Positions 51,809-60,344 of a stretch of DNA of 64,000 bases are shown here, piece by piece. The translations under genes and the position numbers were made by a program. The first letter of the stretch is position 1, and each line of letters begins with the position of its first letter. This stretch comes from Streptomyces sp. NBC_01224 (lineage in GTDB: Bacteria; Actinomycetota; Actinomycetes; Streptomycetales; Streptomycetaceae), in contig NZ_CP108530.1 in NCBI RefSeq assembly GCF_036002945.1, positions 186,001 to 250,000 on the forward strand, given 5' to 3'. Under the pieces are notes generated by a model that was not told the origin of the DNA, searched no databases, and worked only from the letters and a program-made list of their open reading frames with translations.

Positions 51809-52144
51809 TCAGGAACTCGCCGGCCTGTCAGCAACCGCATCAATGCCCGACGCCCGCAGTTTGCGGGCCAGGAACTCCATCTCAGGCATCGTGCCTGAGT
51901 GGGCTCCCGCCACGACCTCGCTCAGCACGGACCTGATCTCGCTCAGGCCGAGGCCAAGCTCTGCCCGCAGAACGCGCATGATTGCCGCGTTCCTCGCCCA
52001 TGGATCTACCCGCAGGCGGGCTGGTCCGTGCTCGGAGAGCAGCTGGCCCCGCAGTTCGGCGGGTAGTTCACCACCACATGCAGCCACCTCGAACCCGCAG
52101 GCCGGGCACCTGCATGCCGTGTCCCAGCGCAAGGACCCGTTCAC
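51809..52144 (-). CDS. Small hypothetical protein with Cys-rich N-terminus
   Basis: 111 aa, GTG start. The N-terminus has four Cys in CRCPACGFEVAACGG, suggesting a small zinc ribbon. The C-terminal half (AAIMRVLRAELGLGLSEIRS) is helical and loosely recalls the C-terminal fold of ribosomal protein L7/L12; this is an impression only. Base composition by codon position looks coding. It lies between the sugar genes and an NTF2-like gene on the same strand, and no role in macrolide synthesis can be assigned. Confidence 0.6.
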   Translation of the reverse strand: MNGSLRWDTACRCPACGFEVAACGGELPAELRGQLLSEHGPARLRVDPWARNAAIMRVLRAELGLGLSEIRSVLSEVVAGAHSGTMPEMEFLARKLRASGIDAVADRPASS

Positions 52145-52180
52145 CAGCGCTTGAACGCCCCTCGTTCGGCGCTCCGCGCC

Positions 52181-52558
52181 TCACATGGGCTCGACCAGAG
52201 CCGCTCGCCATTGCGGGCGCGGATCAGCCCCAAGACTCGTCCAGTACTCCCGGCCGCGCACGATCCGCCCCTGCTGGACGGTCCAGAACGAGGCCGCGCG
52301 GAACACGCCAAGCTCGTCATGTGGCACCTCGACCTCCGAGACCGCCTCGCTGCCGTCGGCCACGATGCGCAGGACCCGAATCGACCAGCCCCCCGGGTAC
52401 GAGCTGTTCACCGCGACGAAGTTCTTGTTGCCGACGATGCGTTCCCCGCTGACCGGCCACTCGATCACGGCGTCTTCTGCGACCAGGCCGGCGACAGCCG
52501 CCCAATCGCGCGCCTGGATCCGATCCCACAATGCCTCGATCACTTCCGAAGACTCCAT
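52181..52558 (-). CDS. SnoaL/NTF2-like small protein
   Basis: 125 aa. ESSEVIEALWDRIQARDWAA, then VAEDAVIEWPVSGERIVG and REYWTSLG, is the layout of the NTF2/SnoaL-like cone fold (helices, then sheet lining a pocket). Such proteins include polyketide cyclases, hydrolases and many of unknown role; no catalytic pair could be identified. ATG at 52558 is preferred over a longer frame because the fold begins there. It is probably an accessory gene unrelated to the macrolide, carried at the cluster edge. Confidence 0.7.
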   Translation of the reverse strand: MESSEVIEALWDRIQARDWAAVAGLVAEDAVIEWPVSGERIVGNKNFVAVNSSYPGGWSIRVLRIVADGSEAVSEVEVPHDELGVFRAASFWTVQQGRIVRGREYWTSLGADPRPQWRAALVEPM

Positions 52559-52714
52559 GCGGGCACCTTGGCATGAGCCACTGACACCCGGCCCTGAGGT
52601 CGGGCCCAGGACGACCTGCACCGCCGCCCCCTGGAGCCGTACCCTTACTGATGCCACAGGCAAGGTGCACCGCTTCTAAGATCGACCGGCCGCAGGACGA
52701 CAACAGGTGGGGGG

Positions 52715-53077
52715 CTCCACCTGATGCACGAGGAACTCTTCGACGAGCTCGCGCTCAAGGGCTTCAAGGTCTCTGCAGGCCAGCTCGGTGAGAACATCAC
52801 CACGCGCGGGGTAGACCTGATGGGCCTGCCCACCGGCGCTCTGCTCCACCTCGGAGAGCAGGCGGTGCTTGAGGTGACGGGACTGCGCAACCCGTGCTCG
52901 AAGATCAACGACTTCCGCAAGGGGCTGCTCGGCGAGGTCTTCGCCATGGACCCCGTGTCCGGCGAGTTCACGTTCAAGAGTGGCGTCATGGCTGTGGTCC
53001 GCCGCGGAGGGATCGTCCGCCCCGACGATGCCGTCCAGGTCGGACCCCCGCCCCTCCCCCACCGCCCGCTGGAACGG
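52715..53077 (+). pseudogene. MOSC-domain protein remnant, both ends missing
   Basis: The frame gives LHLMHEELFDELALKGF, GQLGENITTRGVDLMGLPTG, VTGLRNPCSKINDF with the conserved MOSC Cys, and RPDDAVQV...HRPLER, the typical end of the family. Roughly the first 60 residues of a normal MOSC protein are absent; just before LHLM the sequence no longer resembles the family. At the other end the stop codon is gone and the frame runs on into the antisense of the thioesterase gene. It therefore looks like a decayed fragment cut by rearrangement on both sides. It marks a junction at the cluster edge. Confidence 0.75.
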
Positions 53078-53114
53078 TTCTGGATTCTTGTTCCCTACGA
53101 GGAGAGAGCCAAGC

Positions 53115-53939
53115 TCAGGCCGCCGACGCGGCCCCCCGGCTGCCGACGCCCAGGCGGGCCAAGCGGTCCGCGAGGAGCCCACTCACGCGCTTGTTCTGGT
53201 CGACAAGGAAGAAGTGGCCTCCCGGGAACACCTGGAGCTCTGTCAGGCCGGTGGTGTGCTCTTCCCAGGCCGTCGCCTCGTCGATCGAAACCCGAGGATC
53301 GCTGTCCCCGGTCAGCACCGTCACCGGGCACGTCAGCTTCCGGCCCGGTGCGTGGCGGTAGTTCTCCACGGCGTGGTAGTCACCGCGGATCGCGGGCATG
53401 ACCAGCTCCCGCATCTCCGGGTCGGCGAGCAGCTCCACGTTGGGGCCGCCCAGCCTGCGTACCTCGGCCAGGAGTTGCGCGTCCGTCCCCAGGTGGAGCC
53501 GTTCGTCGCGGTCACGGGACGGGGCCCGCCTGCCGGAGGCGAAGAACCGTACGGGCGCGGGAAGGCCGACGTCCTGAAGGCGCAGCGCGATCTCGTAGCC
53601 GAGGACGGCGCCCATGCTGTGCCCGAACAGGGCGAGGGGCCGGTCGTCGAGGTGGCGTACCGCCTCCAAGATCTGGTCGGCCAGCTCGGGGACGCTGCTG
53701 ACGCTCGGCTCGTGGTAGCGGTCCTGCCGACCCGGGTACTGGACCGCCAGCACGTCCACCTCGGGCGCGAGCGCCTTGGACAGCGGTACGTAGAAGCTCG
53801 CGGACCCGCCGGCGTGCGGTAGGCACAGCAGGCGGGCACGCGCGTCCGACGCCGGATGGAATCGGCGGACCCATGTTCCGAATTGCACCGGTGCTTGAGG
53901 CACGGCCAGAAGTTCCTTTCGGGAAGCGTCCTTTGGCAC
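53115..53939 (-). CDS. Type II thioesterase (editing thioesterase of the PKS)
   Basis: 274 aa alpha/beta hydrolase. LLCLPHAGGSASFY is the family start, GHSMGA holds the nucleophile Ser (~109), GDSDPRVS the Asp region, and FPGGHFFL the His. Type II thioesterases act in trans to remove stalled or wrongly primed acyl groups from PKS carrier proteins; relatives sit in the erythromycin, tylosin and pikromycin clusters. GTG at 53939 has a GAAGG site upstream. It is the last recognisable macrolide gene; the partition genes begin about 100 bp beyond on the same strand. Confidence 0.92.
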   Translation of the reverse strand: MPKDASRKELLAVPQAPVQFGTWVRRFHPASDARARLLCLPHAGGSASFYVPLSKALAPEVDVLAVQYPGRQDRYHEPSVSSVPELADQILEAVRHLDDRPLALFGHSMGAVLGYEIALRLQDVGLPAPVRFFASGRRAPSRDRDERLHLGTDAQLLAEVRRLGGPNVELLADPEMRELVMPAIRGDYHAVENYRHAPGRKLTCPVTVLTGDSDPRVSIDEATAWEEHTTGLTELQVFPGGHFFLVDQNKRVSGLLADRLARLGVGSRGAASAA

Positions 53940-54044
53940 GCGACCTTCATGGTCGTGCCACTGTGGTGCACCCAGCTTTAATTGCGCGCACTCGAGCTTC
54001 GCTGGAGTGGCGCGACTGGTCTCACCGGCGCGGCGGCATCGACC

Positions 54045-54668
54045 TCAGGCGTCCCTGCGCCCCGGCAGGTACTGATCGAGCACGATTGCCAGGAACTTCG
54101 TGTGGTCCGGGAGCCCCGACTCGGCCACGAGCCCGTCGATGACCGCGCGCTGCGCCCGAGTCGGCTTGTACTGGAGCTGTACGGGCCCCAGGCCGCGCAG
54201 GTCCGTGTTGTCGGGCGCCACGGCGAACAGCTTGGACTGGAACTTGGGCGCCCTGCGCGCGTCCTCGACGACCTGGGCGAGCCCCTTCTCGACCGCCGCC
54301 TCCACGGCGAGGAACACGATCTGCGTGTGTGTCAGATCGCTCTGCTTGCCCAGCTTCCGGAAGCGGTTGGCGACGTTCGTCGAGACGTAGAAGCCGGCCG
54401 GCTTGGCGGTGTCCGCGTCGTTGACCGCCGGCGGCGGCTCTTCGGCCAACTCGCGCGTCGGCGACGGCACGACGGCCACGGGCGCCACCGGAGCAGGGTG
54501 CGGCTGCACCGGAGCGGCGGCCGGCGCCGAGGTCTGCGGGGTGGCCCAGCCCGCGAGCGCGTTGGACGACGCCGCTCCCCCGCTGAACAGGTTGCCGACG
54601 CCCTCGTCGGACATGGTCTGCTCGTCGTCCTTGTCCACGTTGGCCTTCTTGTTCTTCGGCGGTGTCAT
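54045..54668 (-). CDS. Partition partner protein encoded after ParA
   Basis: 207 aa. A lysine-rich and then Pro/Ala-rich flexible N-terminal half (about residues 1-100) leads to a helical C-terminal domain (GFYVSTNVANRFRKLGKQSD, TQIVFLAVEAAVEKGLAQVV). It lacks the ParB nuclease-like and helix-turn-helix core, so it is not a classical ParB. Its ATG overlaps the parA stop (ATGA), the arrangement of plasmid partition operons in which the second gene encodes the centromere-binding protein. That role is inferred from position only. Confidence 0.75.
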   Translation of the reverse strand: MTPPKNKKANVDKDDEQTMSDEGVGNLFSGGAASSNALAGWATPQTSAPAAAPVQPHPAPVAPVAVVPSPTRELAEEPPPAVNDADTAKPAGFYVSTNVANRFRKLGKQSDLTHTQIVFLAVEAAVEKGLAQVVEDARRAPKFQSKLFAVAPDNTDLRGLGPVQLQYKPTRAQRAVIDGLVAESGLPDHTKFLAIVLDQYLPGRRDA

Positions 54669-55591
54669 GCCGCGGCTTCCTTCCTCAGTTCGAGCGCCCT
54701 GGCGAACATCTCTTCGGTGAATCCTTCGTAGTCTGCGGAAAGCCCCTCGGCGGTCTCGGGAATCGAGCGATCGCCGTTCGCCCGGCGCTCCGCCAGTTCC
54801 TGCACCAGGAGTCCGCGCTTGCGCACGAGCCGCGCCACCGACTCCGTGTGCCCGATCAGATGCTTGAACATGTGGGCCTCCTCGCCCAGCACCTTCTGCA
54901 CCTGGCGCCGCACGTCGGCGTGGATACCGGTGTACGTGCGCCCGGTATCGAAGAGCAGTACCCCAAGAAGCGCGATGTGCGGGTTGATCCGGCTGACGAA
55001 CTTGACGTACGAGAACTCGAGCCCGATCTGCGCGAGGCCGTCCTCCGCGCCGCCGTCGCTCTTCACAGGGATGACCAGCCAGCGCGAGGCGGAGAGTGCG
55101 AGGCGCTGCAGCGACGGGTTTTCCGGCGGGGTGTCGAGAATGATGATCTGGTACCTGTGCGCGATCGGCAGCAGGCACATCAGCAGCCGCAGATAAGCGT
55201 GCGGGCCTTCCTTTGCGAGCATCGTGTGAAAGAAGATCCCGAACTCGTCGCCGAGCGCGGGGCCACCCATCACGACGTCGAGGTTCTCCCGGACGTTCTC
55301 GCGCGGCGTGAGCGGCGCACCGGTCCGCAGCGATTCGAGCAGCCCCGCTCCCCCATCGTTCCACTCGGCCCGCTTGTACCCGAGTTCGCGCGCGATGTTG
55401 CCCTGCGCGTTGCAGTCGATGATGAGCGTCCGCAGACCGCTGCGCGCCGCCTTGCCCGCGGCGTTCGCGGAGACGGAGGACTTGCCGACGCCGCCCTTGC
55501 CGTTGCCGAACATGAAGATGTGCGACAGCGACCCCCAGGGGATGCCGGGCTGCTGCGCCTGCGCGTCAGGTGCTTCGAAGGGGCTGGCCAT
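54665..55591 (-). CDS. parA: ParA-family partition ATPase
   Basis: 308 aa. The deviant Walker A motif GKGGVGKSS (~34) is followed by IIDCNAQGN (switch I-like) and IIILDTPPENPSL (Walker B), placing it in the ParA/MinD group of plasmid and chromosome segregation ATPases. It should use ATP on nucleoid DNA to position the replicon at division together with the downstream partner. ATG at 55591. The upstream gene-free region probably contains the promoter and the centromere. Its presence is the first sign that the macrolide cluster sits on a plasmid-like element. Confidence 0.88.
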   Translation of the reverse strand: MASPFEAPDAQAQQPGIPWGSLSHIFMFGNGKGGVGKSSVSANAAGKAARSGLRTLIIDCNAQGNIARELGYKRAEWNDGGAGLLESLRTGAPLTPRENVRENLDVVMGGPALGDEFGIFFHTMLAKEGPHAYLRLLMCLLPIAHRYQIIILDTPPENPSLQRLALSASRWLVIPVKSDGGAEDGLAQIGLEFSYVKFVSRINPHIALLGVLLFDTGRTYTGIHADVRRQVQKVLGEEAHMFKHLIGHTESVARLVRKRGLLVQELAERRANGDRSIPETAEGLSADYEGFTEEMFARALELRKEAAA

Positions 55592-58500
55592 GGGTCCTCA
55601 CTCTGCTTCAGGCCGGGACGAGATGTGTCCTATTTGAGGTGGTTCGGGTAGCGAAAAGTTCGCTCAGAACGATCCTGCGCTCCGCAGGGTCCCAAGAGAG
55701 GGTCTGGGTAGGGTCCGAGGGTGCCGATCAGGCCCTGGAATCGGCCCTCGAGCCTCTGTCCTGCAGGTCAACCGAGCATCTCGGGATGGGATACAAGCAG
55801 AGGCGAACACGATTGCGAACGTTGTGTCCCTGACCGCCTGGAACGCGTAGGCCTTCGTTTCCGTACGCGTCAACTGCCGCGCGAAGACACCACCTGACAC
55901 CTCCATCAGGACAGTCACCTCCAAAGCAGTCGTGTCACAAGGGAGTGTGCAGACTACCAAGGAGATCAACGCTCCCGTCTACCGACACACCATCATACGG
56001 GCAAGCTGCCACGGAGTTGAACGGGCCAGGGTGCCTGTCGGCACGTGCCAGTGCGAGCCCGCAGCACTTCCTGTAGCCGCATCAGTGAGCAGTTCACCAG
56101 GCATGTCGGCTGTGGTTCCTACGAGCGCTCCAACCCGCTTGCAACTAGCCGGGCATCTGTCGCGGCACGCGAGCATGTCCGCCAGGAACTCGACTTGGGT
56201 ACAGGCTCGTCTGCCTGCCCTGGCACCTGGTTACCTGCGGACAGCGAGGCAGGGTGGCAGGTCTGCCTCGCTGCTGGCCGACTCCCGTACCCAGTGGCAG
56301 GGCTACGGACCTGCCGCCAGTCAAGTCGGCAATTCGGCCGTGAGATTGACAGAGAGACTGACACCCGCATCGGTGCGTGAATCTATGCCAGTCCATGCAC
56401 ATAGGCCTGCGAACAGACCAACTCGGGACCCTGCCCCTCTTCAAGTCTCGCGCCCGGCAGAGCATCTTACTGGAGTGCCCACACGTCACCAATGAGCCAA
56501 GCCTGCCGAGTGCCCGGCAGAGAGACCGGCCTCCAGTTCCACCTACATACCGGTCTACGCCCGGACTGCGAGCCCTGTCACCACGCCGGTCGGCATATAT
56601 GTGGGGATCCAGGCCGACCTGTGGGCACACACGCCTAGAGAGAGGCAATCCTGTGTCCGGATAGACATGCCTGCCGTTAGCCTGGCCTGTGAACGGGTGG
56701 CGAAGCAGGTGGCGACACAGATAGGCCGACGGGTCGGCGTCCCCGCCGCTAGGCAGGTCAGGGAACAAACCAGCAGCTCGGCGGACTACTCCACTCGCTG
56801 CCGGGTCACCCTGCCAGCACAGGTACTCGTCTACACCCTGACCCATCGACTGGCCTGCAAACAGACATAGGTACAGGCCTTGTCGAACACCTCGAAGCAG
56901 GCCTGCACCCCTGCGCACACAAAGGCCTTGTTCAGCACCTCGATCACTACCTAGCTCCACATCTGCAGGATGACCTTCAAGCAAGTCGACCTCCAGGCGA
57001 GGAGAAGGGGACGTGGACACACCTTTGTACCTAGTTGCACGCAAGCTTGGGGAGATGTTTGCAGAGATGTTTATTCTGCCTGGCCAGAGGCCAATTTCTA
57101 CCCCAAGAAGCCAAGCAAAAGCATAGTTGATGACGGACTCTCTCGCCTCCCTCATGGGCCACGACTCGCTACTCCCATCGGCTCGCTTCGACCCCGTACT
57201 CCTCCGGCACCTCAAGTGAGTGTGCTCCGCAGACCCCATCCGCGATGCCCGCTTTACCGCAGAGCATTGAACGATCCGTTCCACGACGAAAGACACCAGG
57301 GTGCCATCACTACTCCTGCTGATGCCGATCACCGGCGGCGCCTGGTGCCGCCACCCTCACGCTCACGCGTCTTGCCGCATCATCTTCGCGATCAGCATGC
57401 TGCGCGGCACCAAAGGTGTCCGGTGCGTCTTGACTGCGTACCCGAGCATCACAGTTCACGCTGCAGCGGGGGCAGTCATGGTTCGGTCGCACGCCTCGCC
57501 CAGCACCACCTTCATAATTGCGGGGTACGGACAACGAGCAGCGTCACGAGTACAACCGCCGACGGCTGATCGATACCGACGTGCAGGCAGACAGAGCCTA
57601 CGCAGCGCTCGTTCCCCTAGCGTGAAACCGGGGGAGTAGCCCGGGGTCGACCCTCACCACCCAGGACTCGTACTGCCTCATCATCCTTGCCGGCCGAGCT
57701 CCTCCAGCGATCCGGGAACGGTCACGTGCTCGCCACTCGGTCCATGCGGCTCACCAGCTCTCTCCACTGATCACGGTGGCCTCCAAAAGTCAACGCCGTA
57801 TCCCTGATGCCGCATCGGCACGCCACTGCGCGAACCTGTTCCTGACACTAGTTCGACCTGTGACCACGGCCCTGGCTACAGGACCAGAGGGCAGGCACAA
57901 GCAGCCCACGTGGTGCATGGTTGAGCGAGCAGTCCGCGGTGTGGCGTAGTCGAGGAGTCAATGCTCCTGCTCAACTGCGGGGCAATGACGAGCCACGTGT
58001 CCTGTCCGGACTCGCCGGCCTCAACCGGCGTCGGCGCGCGGCACGGCCCACCTCTACGCCCTCGGTGCCGCCGCGTCTTGGGGTCAGCGCCCACGGGGAC
58101 GAGAGGGTTGGCGGCGTGGGACGGATCACTCGCCCAGCACCTCTCGTCGCTCCGCGCGTGCCCTGGGGGAGTGGAAGGCTCCTCCGGCCAAGTGCTCGTC
58201 CAGTTCGTCTCGCCGGGCAGTCCGCCCCCCTCGTCCTCGGCGGCACACGCGACAGGGGGCTCGTTCTCCCCAGGGGCGCCATGCTTCACCACCCGGCGGC
58301 CGGGTGGGAGCGTCTACGCCGTGCCAGGTTGATGCGGCGGAACCTGTCTGTTCTCGCGTAAACCCGTCTGTCGGCGTGATGCGAGCTCCTGCCGTGAACT
58401 CAGCGAAAGGCCGGGCAGGCAGAGGCAGGCGCCTGCTCGGGGGAGGGCTATGAGAGGTCAGACCTTATGGAGATTGCTCTGCCCAGCGGTTTCACAGCAC

Positions 58501-58737
58501 CTGGAGACTGCCCGCACACCGCGTCCCAACGGCCGGGGCTCAGAAGCCTCGACGCGCAGCCTCGGGGAGCGAGGGCGGGGGAGTGCCACCGGCAAGAAGG
58601 CGGCCTGCAGACCAGGGACGACCTCTGGCGATGCCTTTGACGACACGCACCAGGAGTCGCCAGAACCCGGATTTCGCCGGATCCGACGCGGCGGCTCAAT
58701 CGCGCTGACAGAATTCGTTGAACGTTGCAGTACATGC
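55592..58737. other. Gene-free region with degenerate repeats (candidate centromere/origin DNA)
   Basis: About 3.1 kb where none of the open frames looks like a protein: no family motifs, no coding-type third-position bias, and visibly lower GC than the flanks in 55.8-57.6 kb. It contains short repeated words, for example GGCCTGC(G/A)AACAGAC at 56404 and 56852, and two copies of a 21-bp unit starting AGGCCTTGT and ending CACCTCGA (56875-56895 and 56923-56943, three mismatches), plus many CCTGCC/GGCAGG words. Lying upstream of parA, part of it may be the partition site. From about 57.6 to 58.7 kb I see nothing recognisable. Confidence 0.5.
56875..56943 (+). repeat. Pair of 21-bp direct repeats
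   Basis: Two units, AGGCCTTGTCGAACACCTCGA-like with 18 of 21 bases shared, start 48 bp apart in the gene-free region upstream of parA. They may be part of a partition site, but the number of copies is small. Confidence 0.6.
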
Positions 58738-59220
58738 TTCAGTCGTTCGAGGGTTGCTTGAGAGTCGCTTGAGCAGCTCCGCCGGTTCGTGAGTCGCTGC
58801 CGCCTGAGGACGCGTTGGGGCACAGCGACTGACGGCCAGCTGCTGAGCGCACTTCGATCGCTGTTCAGTAGCTGGGAGAAAACGCAGGTCAGAGACGCCT
58901 GCAGGACTGGTTAGCGACTGAAGCGACTCAACTGGTCCATATATGAAGCCGTCTAGGTGTACTCGTGTGCGTCATAGATAGAGACCTTCAGTCGCTTCAG
59001 TCGCTGTTTGGGTCTGCACATGTCTCTGACCAGCGGGTTTTCAGAGCTGGTCTGGAGCGACTGAAAGCCGCTCAGTAGCTGCGCCGTGTCCCGTCAGTCG
59101 CTGGCTGCTCATCAGGCTGTTCTTGTCGACACGGCCAACACGACTCTTTGACCGTGCCCACCGGCCCCGCCCGACACTTTCGCTAGTCTGTGTCTGTTGT
59201 TGAGTCGCTTCGGTCGCTGA
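58738..59220. repeat. Iteron-like repeats, left cluster
   Basis: Scattered copies of a motif close to GAGTCGCTTCAGTCGCT in both orientations: around 58739, 58755-58773, 58788, 58823, 58912-58931 (reverse), 58988-59005 (the cleanest double copy), 59056 (reverse), 59092 and 59199-59219. They lie directly upstream of the primase-polymerase gene, as plasmid replication iterons do. The half-unit is (A/G)GTCGCT(T/G). Confidence 0.7.
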
Positions 59221-59231
59221 TAGGAGATGCT

Positions 59232-60344
59232 GTGCCCCCTGAGCTGCGCTTTCCCCCCAGCGACTCATGTCCTGCCCTCGAACCCTCGGCCGCTGCCTCC
59301 CCGTTGGCCACGGCTTTGTGGTGCGCCCGCCGGGGCTGGCCGGTGCACCCTCTGACACCGGGCCGTAAGACGCCTGCACGTAACTGCGACCACTGCCGCA
59401 ACACCTCCCACACACCGGCCGATTGCCCCTGCTTGCCCGCAGGTCGCTGGTGCCACGGCTTCCACGCCGCCACCCTCGACCAGCGTCGTATCCAGAGATG
59501 GTGGACGACACAGCCGGACTTCGGCGTAGGCGTGGCCTGCGGGCCCGCAGGCCTGGTCGTCGTGGACGTCGACGCCCACAGCGCGCCTCCCCCCGGCCGC
59601 CACCGGATCCTTCCGGGCATCCCCATCGCCGAGCACATCGACCTCACCGGCCTCGCCACGGGCTACCACTCGCTGGCAGTCCTGGCCGCGCTGCGCGACC
59701 AGCCCAGCCCTGCCGAGGACGCCTCCACCTTGCGTGTGCGCACCCCCTCGGGCGGACTGCACGTCTGGTACCGGGCAGAGGACTCCTGCCGCTGGCAGTG
59801 CTCCACCGGCTCCGGCCAGGGCCGTGCCCTCGCGTGGCAGGTCGACATCAGGGCCCAGGGCGGCTACATCATCGCCCCCGGCACCACGACCGGCGTCGGC
59901 ACCTACACTCCCGTCGGAGAGGTCCGGGAACCGGCAGCGCTGCCCCAATGGCTGGCCCAGGAACTGGAACGCACCGGACACCTGCCCGCACCCAACATCC
60001 CCGCTCCCCGCCCCGTCCCGCCGCGTGCCCAGCAGGCGGCGGTGGCCGCCGGGGGAGGACGTAACCGCGCCCTTCACACCCTCGCCGCGGTCCTGGCACC
60101 GGTCCAGGAGTGCGGCCGCGTGCCCGAAGGCGCGGGCTTCTCCGACGCCCTCAACCGGGCAGCCTTCACCCTCGGCGGCTTGATCGGCGCCGGCAGGCTG
60201 TCCCGCGAGTCGGCCGAGCACGCCTTGCGCGAGGCCGCCGCGGCCGCTCGCCCGGGGCAGGAGAGGCGTTCGGAACAGATCATCGTCAGCGGACTGACCG
60301 CAGGCCTCAAGCGGCCCCTCTACGCCGACGGAGGATGCCTGTGA
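59232..60344 (+). CDS. Plasmid/phage-type primase-polymerase (Prim-Pol domain)
   Basis: 370 aa. ALWCARRGWPVHPLTPG is the usual start of the Prim-Pol domain; VVVDVDAH (~112) gives the catalytic acidic pair, RTPSGGLHVWY and DIRAQGGYIIAPG are the other family motifs. A Cys/His-rich insert (NCDHCRNTSHTPADCPC, ~50-65) may bind zinc. The family primes and copies DNA in plasmids, integrative elements and phages. GTG at 59232 is chosen for its AGGAG site; a longer frame from 59190 would begin inside an iteron. It overlaps the helicase start (GTGA), so the two form one replication operon. Confidence 0.87.
   Translation: MPPELRFPPSDSCPALEPSAAASPLATALWCARRGWPVHPLTPGRKTPARNCDHCRNTSHTPADCPCLPAGRWCHGFHAATLDQRRIQRWWTTQPDFGVGVACGPAGLVVVDVDAHSAPPPGRHRILPGIPIAEHIDLTGLATGYHSLAVLAALRDQPSPAEDASTLRVRTPSGGLHVWYRAEDSCRWQCSTGSGQGRALAWQVDIRAQGGYIIAPGTTTGVGTYTPVGEVREPAALPQWLAQELERTGHLPAPNIPAPRPVPPRAQQAAVAAGGGRNRALHTLAAVLAPVQECGRVPEGAGFSDALNRAAFTLGGLIGAGRLSRESAEHALREAAAAARPGQERRSEQIIVSGLTAGLKRPLYADGGCL

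Noticed and set aside
56145..57332. 395-codon minus-strand frame in the gene-free region
   Set aside because: Repetitive Arg/Cys/Gly-rich translation without domains, no ribosome site, and the DNA lacks third-position bias; it more likely reflects repeat structure.
57876..58361. Overlapping frames on both strands between the partition and replication genes
   Set aside because: No recognisable motif, no start signals, and the several frames are equally open, as expected for random GC-rich DNA.
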